The notes under the pieces were generated by a model. It did no database searches. It was given only the letters and a program-made list of their open reading frames with translations, and was not told the DNA's origin. Positions 6,743 through 11,063 of a stretch of 11,063 nt of DNA are shown here, one piece after another. How positions within the stretch are numbered: position 1 is the stretch's first letter; each line of letters starts with the position of its first letter. The stretch comes from Desulfobulbaceae bacterium UBA2276. GTDB taxonomy: Bacteria > Desulfobacterota > Desulfobulbia > Desulfobulbales > Desulfocapsaceae. The stretch lies in NCBI GenBank assembly GCA_002347085.1, contig DDWW01000038.1, positions 1-11,063 of the forward strand, in the 5' to 3' direction. Position numbers and translations under genes: made by a program.

Positions 6743-7051
6743 TCACTTTTGAGAAGATGATCTTTTACTAACAGATTGAATTTTATCGCCAATTCTTACT
6801 TTTTTGTCTCGTCGGTCATCGATTGTGATCTGGGTTACTACCCTGACAGCCCCTTCGATAAACGGGGTTTCGTAGAGTGAGGCTACTATTTTAAAAAGTT
6901 CTGCGGCCTCACCCTCTATCAATGTACCCATGTCGTTGAGGGCAAAGCTCGCTCCCATAGCGGTTAAGCGTTGTTGGATGGAGTGAATGTAGTCGCCAAG
7001 ATTTGGGCTTGGGGTGCCGATGGGGATGATTGTCAGTTGTAATATCGCCAT
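6743..7051 (-). CDS. MTH1187 family (DUF77) thiamine-binding-type protein
   Basis: A 102-residue cytoplasmic protein of the MTH1187/YkoF-like superfamily (ferredoxin-like fold, Thiamine_BP domain). The start MAILQLTIIPIGTPSPNLGDYI matches the family's first beta strand, followed by the Pro/Ser-rich turn and helix. LNDMGTLIEGE (about 39-49) is the second conserved block, and VRVVTQITIDDRRDKK (about 69-84) the last strand and basic tail. Members bind thiamine or related pyrimidines in structural work, but the cellular role is mostly unsettled. The ATG at 7051 is 2 nt after the parB stop, which points to translational coupling with parB; no separate ribosome site is evident. A C-terminal tail of about 15 residues rich in Ser and Lys follows the core. 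Its presence behind parAB does not have an obvious functional reason. Confidence 0.8.
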   Translation of the reverse strand: MAILQLTIIPIGTPSPNLGDYIHSIQQRLTAMGASFALNDMGTLIEGEAAELFKIVASLYETPFIEGAVRVVTQITIDDRRDKKVRIGDKIQSVSKRSSSQK

Positions 7052-7053
7052 GA

Positions 7054-7935
7054 TTAAAGCGTTGTTGGCGTAGAGACGATGAGATTGATGACCCTTTCCA
7101 GATCATCTAAGGAATAATAGTCGATTTCAATCTTGCCACGACTTCCATTCTGAGCAATGCTTACCTTTGAGTGCAAGGCGTTGGTGAGTTGATTGGTCAG
7201 ACTTGTGCAGTAGGATGAGGGGATTTCGATGGACTGGGTTCCTTGATTGGCGGTTACAGGAGCCCCGCTCGTTCCCTTTTTTTTGCGAATACTGTTCTCG
7301 GTCTGTCGGACCGAGAGATTTTTGTGGATAATTTGATTGCGCAGATCTTGAAGTTCAGCAGGGTTGTCAACAATCCGCAAGAGAACCCGGGCGTGGCCTT
7401 CAGTGAGATTCCCTTGTTCCAGATCGTTTTTGATATAAGATGGAAGTTGTAGTAATCTCAATATGTTGGTTACGGTGGATCGTTTTTTTCCGACTCGTTG
7501 AGCAGCCTGTTCCTGAGTGTAGCTAAATTTTTCGATAAGCTTGTTGTAGGCCTCGGCCTCTTCAATAACATTCAGGTCTTTTCGTTGAATATTCTCAATA
7601 AGTGCCAGTTCTAACAGGGAGTCCTCGTTATCAACGGTACGGATGATAACCGGCACTTTTTTGAGTCCGGCCCTTTGCGATGCCCTGAGCCTTCGTTCCC
7701 CGGCAATGAGTTGATAAAATCCATCTTGTTGCGTGGTCACCACCAGGGGTTGGATAACCCCATGTTCTTCAATGGATAGTGTCAGTTCAGCCAGCCCTTC
7801 CTCTTCAAAGTAGCTTCGGGGTTGGTGTTTATTGGGAATGATTTTTTCAATATCACACTCAAAATATTTTTCGACTTCTTCCCGCCCAAAAAGAAGTCCG
7901 ACTCCTTGGCCTAATCCGGTTTTTTTTACTGACAT
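7054..7935 (-). CDS. parB: Chromosome partitioning protein ParB (Spo0J family)
   Basis: DNA-binding CTPase that loads at parS and spreads to form the partition complex. The protein has 293 residues, normal length. The N-terminus carries the ParA-contacting LGQG motif (residues 8-11). The CTP-binding ParB/Srx domain covers about 25-120, with GERR at 79-82 and ENIQR at 114-118. A central helix-turn-helix lies at about 139-162 (QEQAAQRVGKKRSTVTNILR), and a C-terminal dimerisation segment (GKIEIDYYSLDDLERVINLI) sits near the end. All hallmark residues are present. The start ATG at 7935 is 2 nt after the parA stop and has a GAGG ribosome site about 8 nt upstream, inside the end of parA. A perfect parS site about 1.3 kb upstream (9211-9226) is its expected target. 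The chromosomal rather than plasmid type is supported by the Spo0J-like architecture and flanking housekeeping genes. Confidence 0.96.
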   Translation of the reverse strand: MSVKKTGLGQGVGLLFGREEVEKYFECDIEKIIPNKHQPRSYFEEEGLAELTLSIEEHGVIQPLVVTTQQDGFYQLIAGERRLRASQRAGLKKVPVIIRTVDNEDSLLELALIENIQRKDLNVIEEAEAYNKLIEKFSYTQEQAAQRVGKKRSTVTNILRLLQLPSYIKNDLEQGNLTEGHARVLLRIVDNPAELQDLRNQIIHKNLSVRQTENSIRKKKGTSGAPVTANQGTQSIEIPSSYCTSLTNQLTNALHSKVSIAQNGSRGKIEIDYYSLDDLERVINLIVSTPTTL

Positions 7936-7937
7936 AA

Positions 7938-8720
7938 TTATACCCTCTGTTGTTTAAGAAATTCACCGGCCAAGTTCATATAGGCCATGGCCCCACTTGA
8001 GCGGATGTCATACTCAATAATGGTTTGGCCATGACTTGGGCATTCACTGAGTCGTACATTTCTGGGGATTACCGTCTTGAAAACCTGCTTGCCAAAATGC
8101 TTTGCAACCTCATCTGCGACCTGATAGGTGAGCTTGTTGCGTTTGTCATACATGGTAAGCAAGAGGCCCTCAATAAAAAGATCTTTATTGAAGATTTTCT
8201 TGACTGACCTGATCGTTTTGACGAGCTGGGCCAGTCCCTCCATCGCATAGTATTCGCATTGCATGGGGATGAGCACTGAGTGGGCCGCTGTTAATCCATT
8301 CACGGTGAGCAAACCAAGCGATGGTGGGCAATCGATCAGGATGTAGTCAAAATTACCACTTACCGTTGCCAGCATTTTCTGTAAGTTGAATTCTCTCTTC
8401 TCCATGGAGATGAGCTCCATCTCTGTGGCCACAAGGTCTATATTCGAGGGGGCAATAGAAAGATTGACGACCTTGGTCTTGAGAATGATGTCGGTCAGGG
8501 GCACCCCGCCGGTATAACTGTGATAGAGGTGCTGTTCAAGCGATCCGATCTGTATCCCCAGGCCGCTTGAGGCGTTTCCCTGGGGGTCGGAATCAACGAG
8601 AAGTACTTTTTTTCTTTTTTTGGCCAAGGCTGCCGCCAAGTTTACCGCCGAGGTTGTTTTACCTACCCCTCCCTTTTGATTAGCAACTGCGATTATCTTG
8701 GCCCTGTTTTTTTGTTCCAT
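7938..8720 (-). CDS. parA: Chromosome partitioning ATPase ParA (Soj family)
   Basis: Deviant Walker-type ATPase that binds DNA non-specifically and moves ParB-parS complexes. The predicted 260-residue protein begins MEQKNRAKIIAVANQKGG. The deviant Walker A motif KGGVGKTT is at 16-23 with signature Lys16 and catalytic Lys21. DSDPQGN (43-49) and the Walker B-like YILIDCPPSLG follow. I chose the ATG at 8720 because GGAG lies 5 nt upstream and the N-terminus fits the family. An in-frame extension to an ATG at 8882 would add 54 residues absent from normal Soj proteins. A short N-terminus without a helix-turn-helix marks it as the chromosomal type, not a P1-like plasmid ParA. It is followed 2 nt later by parB. 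Unlike the common order, mnmG and rsmG do not lie upstream. Confidence 0.96.
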   Translation of the reverse strand: MEQKNRAKIIAVANQKGGVGKTTSAVNLAAALAKKRKKVLLVDSDPQGNASSGLGIQIGSLEQHLYHSYTGGVPLTDIILKTKVVNLSIAPSNIDLVATEMELISMEKREFNLQKMLATVSGNFDYILIDCPPSLGLLTVNGLTAAHSVLIPMQCEYYAMEGLAQLVKTIRSVKKIFNKDLFIEGLLLTMYDKRNKLTYQVADEVAKHFGKQVFKTVIPRNVRLSECPSHGQTIIEYDIRSSGAMAYMNLAGEFLKQQRV

Positions 8721-8725
8721 TTTTG

Positions 8726-8729
8726 CTCC
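8726..8729 (-). promoter_or_regulatory. Shine-Dalgarno site fixing the parA start
   Basis: The minus strand reads GGAG, 5 nt before the ATG at 8720. This supports the 260-residue ParA over the 314-residue in-frame extension. Confidence 0.65.
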
Positions 8730-9077
8730 GAGATGATTGTAGAATCCCTTGTTATTTTGAGATGTTGCACAGGCCTTTAGGCGTTTTTTGGCAAAGGACA
8801 AGGCGATTTCAATGACAAGGACAGTGGCGTTTCGTAAGGGGCGACCCGGCAGAAGTAGTTTCTTTTCATTCGAGACTACCATGCTGTGGCTTATTTTTCC
8901 AGCATTTGCAGAGAGGGGTGGTGCGAATTTTAAAAAAGGTCAGGACCGTTCTTTTTTCCTTGGAAAAATCGTTGTTGAGATTGGGGAGATTCTGCGGGCG
9001 TTGAGTCTATTGGATTGGGTGGGCATGATTTATGTTATATGTATTAGCCCCTCGCTTTAGATCCAGCCAGCCCCCCG

Positions 9078-9118
9078 ACAGGCTGCAGGCTTAAATGTCT
9101 AATCAGTCTGTAGCCTGT
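9078..9118. repeat. 11-bp imperfect inverted repeat downstream of truA
   Basis: ACAGGCTGCAG (9078-9088) pairs with CTGTAGCCTGT (9108-9118) with a single G-T wobble, across a 19-nt loop. No T-run follows on either strand, so a classic intrinsic terminator is unlikely. It lies between parS and parA, about 180 nt past the truA stop. It may form a stem in the truA 3' end or parA leader transcript. Confidence 0.4.
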
Positions 9119-9210
9119 GCTGAATATCTTCTCGTCAAAGACACGGCACTGTTTTGTCGGAACTCTTAGGGCTTGGCCTGACAGATTATGGCTGATACCT
9201 GTGGACTTAA

Positions 9211-9226
9211 TGTTTCACGTGAAACA
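9211..9226. promoter_or_regulatory. parS: parS centromere site
   Basis: The 16-bp perfect palindrome TGTTTCACGTGAAACA matches the conserved bacterial parS consensus bound by ParB/Spo0J, differing from the Bacillus form only by the alternative T/A pair that many phyla use. It is about 490 bp upstream of the parA ATG, where parS sites commonly cluster. I saw no second copy in the window. ParB loading here could spread over parAB and affect their expression; that part is inference. Confidence 0.93.
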
Positions 9227-9295
9227 AATACCGAAGGGGTGTGTCGAGTGCATCAGCGTGCCGAAATTAAAGAAGACGGCCGATGCGCGGGAAAT

Positions 9296-10138
9296 TTAAA
9301 GGGAGAGGTGTGGCCGCTTGTCTGGTTGGAATGATATTCTTTCCGGCGGTAACACGTCGGTTGTTAGAAACTGATCCAGTTCGTCCTGGTTGTAAAAGGC
9401 CTGTTCGAAAAAAAGACCTTGGGCTGGGGCAGTATGTTCTTTGAGGGTAGCCGGAGCTTGAAGTAACTGGTGGATATCCGCCAAGCTAAGCTGTCCTTTT
9501 CCTACTGCTGTCAAGACCCCAACGATCCGGCGGACCATTTTCCAGAGAAAGTGCGAGCCAACAATTCTGACCAGTATCAAGTCGCCAGTAGCCACTACTT
9601 GACATTGATGAATCATGACCAAGGGGGACTTTTTCTTTATCACCTGCCGGTCGGTAAAGGAGGTAAAGTCGTGCATGCCCACCAAGGCAGAGGCCGCTTC
9701 TTGCATGCGGTCTCTATCCAGCGGTTCCAAAACCGTCCAAACATGGCCACAATGAAGGGCCATCTTGTTTCTGGCGATCTGATAGCAATAACTCCGGCCA
9801 ATACAGTTATGGCGGGCATGGAAACGGGCTCCGGCCCGTTGACAGTCAAGAAGGGCAATGTCGGGAGGCAGTAATTTGTTGAGCTTCAGCATGATCTCCT
9901 GGGGCCGTAAGTCGGTCAGGGCCTCCAGATGGGCGATAAAGTGAAGTCCATGCACGCCGGCATCGGTGCGCCCACTGCCCTGTACGTCCACCTGCTCGCC
10001 AAAAAGGTCAGTGGCCGCCTTGAGCAGAGTGCCCTGAATTGTTTTGGCGTCATCCTGTTTTTGCCATCCGCTGTAGCGACTGCCGTCAAATTCCAGCACC
10101 AGTTTGAATCGTTTTGAGTGTTTTTGAGGTGCGTCCAT
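9296..10138 (-). CDS. truA: tRNA pseudouridine synthase A
   Basis: Isomerises uridine to pseudouridine at positions 38-40 of the tRNA anticodon arm. With the chosen start the protein has 280 residues, within the family range. The first strand RFKLVLEFDGSRYSGWQKQ is typical, and the catalytic Asp is D59 in GSGRTDAGVHG. The blocks FHARHNCIGRSYCYQI, FTSFT and GSHFLWKMVRRIVGVL follow, with ARF-type RNA contacts in place. Two starts are possible. The ATG at 10168 adds ten residues (MTYKTKEIIK) and has no ribosome site. The ATG at 10138 has AAGGA about 10 nt upstream and gives the more usual short N-terminus, so I prefer it. The gene is 75-105 bp after the SulP gene, with a possible promoter overlapping that gene's end. 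Probably transcribed on its own or with the SulP gene. Confidence 0.94.
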   Translation of the reverse strand: MDAPQKHSKRFKLVLEFDGSRYSGWQKQDDAKTIQGTLLKAATDLFGEQVDVQGSGRTDAGVHGLHFIAHLEALTDLRPQEIMLKLNKLLPPDIALLDCQRAGARFHARHNCIGRSYCYQIARNKMALHCGHVWTVLEPLDRDRMQEAASALVGMHDFTSFTDRQVIKKKSPLVMIHQCQVVATGDLILVRIVGSHFLWKMVRRIVGVLTAVGKGQLSLADIHQLLQAPATLKEHTAPAQGLFFEQAFYNQDELDQFLTTDVLPPERISFQPDKRPHLSL

Positions 10139-10226
10139 CTTGATTATTTCCTTTGTCTTGTATGTCATTTCTTGGTTTATCTGTAGTTTTAGCCTGTATC
10201 GGTCTTTCGTTGTTGAGCTTTTTATA

Positions 10227-10255
10227 CCTATAGACTTGTACTTTTATGCTTGCAA
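10227..10255 (-). promoter_or_regulatory. Possible sigma-70 promoter for truA
   Basis: Minus strand TTGCAA (10250-10255) and TATAGG (10227-10232) are separated by exactly 17 bp. Each hexamer matches four of six consensus bases. The -35 overlaps the last codons of the SulP gene and the -10 lies 59 nt before the farther truA ATG. Moderate matches only, so tentative. Confidence 0.3.
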
Positions 10256-11063
10256 CAAGGTTCGTTCGCCGTTGGCGTGTCGCAAACGATGAGCCAGGGT
10301 GCGGGAGATGGCAGAGATCAGGATAAATGCCAGCCGTTTATGTTCGTCAGCTAATTGATTAAACTGCTCTATGGTCAGCATATAGAGATCGATGTCGGTA
10401 TAAGCAAGGGCCGTATCGCTACGGGGACGGCCATCGAGAAAGGCCAGGCCTCCAAAAAAATCGCCTCGGCCCATGGTGGCGACGTGATGCAATTGTCTGC
10501 TGCCTCCGATTGGTGCCAGGATTCTGATTTCACCCCGCCGGATGAGATAAATTTCATGCCCCTGGTCACCAAGAGAATAAATGGTTTCACCAGCCTTGAA
10601 GGTTCGCTGTTCCAGGCGTTCTCCCAAATCGGCTAAAGTTTCATCCTTACGCCCCTGGAAGAGTTCCATCTCCTGTAATTGCAAGGGGAGTTCCTCGTCA
10701 ATTGGTACGATAGCTTCCCCGATCAGGCGCTCCTCCACCCATTCAATGGCGTCCTCCAATATTGGAAAAAGCTGTACGGTTTTACTTGCCCCGATAAGCC
10801 CTGTCTGTTCAAAAAACTCATGTAAATTCCGACCATTAGGGAGTTTTTCCTTTACGTTGCTTAGCAATAAAAAGGCGCCACGCTCGGCCAACACATCTCG
10901 AACCTGGATGAGCATGTGTACTGCCGTGATATCCACCGACTGCACAAAGCGCAGGTCGAGAATGACATATTCACGGTTTTTTATCTCGGTCTCAAGGGTA
11001 GAATAGAGCTCGTAGGTGGTGCCAAAAAAAAGACTGCCTTGCAATTCAAAGATAATCGCCTTT
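10244..11063 (-). CDS. SulP-family anion transporter, C-terminal STAS and cNMP-binding part (cut by window edge)
   Basis: The frame is open to the right edge, so about 272 residues of the C-terminus are seen and the start is missing. Reading in from the edge, KAIIFELQGSLFFGTTYEL is the first strand of a STAS domain as found after the membrane part of SulP/SLC26 transporters. ILDLRFVQSVDITAVHML is its central strand and loop. A second domain of about 120 residues is a cyclic-nucleotide-binding fold, with FKAGETIYSLGDQGHEIYLIRRGEIRI split over its first strands. Its phosphate cassette reads FFGGLAFLDGRPRSDT: the Arg is kept, but the usual FGE Glu is Gly. The full protein is inferred to be an inner-membrane sulfate, bicarbonate or similar anion carrier with a regulatory tail. 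Without the membrane part, a free-standing STAS-cNMP regulator cannot be ruled out. No terminator is visible after the stop. Confidence 0.75.
   Translation of the reverse strand, partial: KAIIFELQGSLFFGTTYELYSTLETEIKNREYVILDLRFVQSVDITAVHMLIQVRDVLAERGAFLLLSNVKEKLPNGRNLHEFFEQTGLIGASKTVQLFPILEDAIEWVEERLIGEAIVPIDEELPLQLQEMELFQGRKDETLADLGERLEQRTFKAGETIYSLGDQGHEIYLIRRGEIRILAPIGGSRQLHHVATMGRGDFFGGLAFLDGRPRSDTALAYTDIDLYMLTIEQFNQLADEHKRLAFILISAISRTLAHRLRHANGERTLLQA

Larger units (their letters stand above)
8721..9295. other. 575-bp gene-free region between truA and parA
   Basis: No intact gene is supported on either strand. The stretch contains a perfect parS site (9211-9226), a long imperfect hairpin (9078-9118), and the parA leader. 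A weak TATAAC (9034-9039, minus strand) is a possible -10 element without a good -35. I found no tight match to DnaA boxes (TTATCCACA), so there is no sign that it is an origin. In the parA frame, codons around 8802-8890 read like the C-terminal end of an RsmG protein and could be a relic; see findings. Confidence 0.6.

Noticed and set aside
8721..8882. 54-residue N-terminal extension of ParA from the ATG at 8882
   Set aside because: The ATG at 8720 has a good GGAG site and gives the standard Soj N-terminus; the extension is not seen in the family.
8788..9060. A 90-codon plus-strand ORF with a TTG start in the truA-parA gap
   Set aside because: No ribosome site, opposite to all neighbours, no family resemblance, and partly antisense to the parA leader.
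8721..9295. Chromosomal origin (oriC) next to parAB
   Set aside because: No good TTATCCACA-type DnaA boxes or AT-rich unwinding repeats were found; only parS is clear.

Overview
All recognisable genes in this 11 kb chromosomal window are on the minus strand, so transcription runs from high to low coordinates. No mobile element, CRISPR array, tRNA or rRNA was seen. The gene content suggests a Gram-negative anaerobe, most likely a Desulfobacterota (deltaproteobacterial, Desulfobulbales-like) organism. This is inferred from the compact argB-D-F-G-H cluster, a polyferredoxin of the NapH-like type, a very small CXXC protein of the CD1871A type, and a SulP transporter with a cyclic-nucleotide-binding tail. 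The taxon is an inference; no marker gene in the window settles it.

Right end, read in transcription order: 11063-10244 is the C-terminal part of a SulP-type anion transporter (STAS plus cNMP-binding domain). It is followed by truA (10138-9296). A 575-bp gene-free stretch (8721-9295) carries a perfect 16-bp parS site and a long imperfect hairpin. Then comes the chromosome-partitioning pair parA-parB (8720-7054).

Middle: parB is closely followed by an MTH1187/DUF77 thiamine-binding-type gene (7051-6743) and a 49-residue membrane CXXC miniprotein (6736-6587). After about 200 bp come a membrane polyferredoxin (6382-5480) and an overlapping secreted protein with two bacterial SH3 domains (5486-5022). 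This block ends in a clear hairpin terminator (4981-5012). It looks like a redox or envelope module attached behind the partition operon. By eye it is more AT-rich than the arginine genes.

Left end: an arginine biosynthesis cluster, argB-argD (4-nt overlap), a 258-bp regulatory gap with a probable terminator and a perfect 10-bp inverted repeat, then argF-argG-argH with argH cut by the window edge. Together ArgB and ArgD take N-acetylglutamate towards ornithine, and ArgF, ArgG and ArgH take ornithine to arginine. argC, argA and argJ/argE are not in the window. The N-terminal helix and C-terminal signature of ArgB suggest an arginine-inhibited kinase.

The most interesting items are the miniprotein/polyferredoxin/SH3 module downstream of parAB, the parS site in a locus that lacks the usual mnmG-rsmG neighbours, a cNMP domain whose usual ligand-binding Glu is Gly, and a TATAAT box placed so close to the polyferredoxin ATG that a leaderless mRNA is possible.
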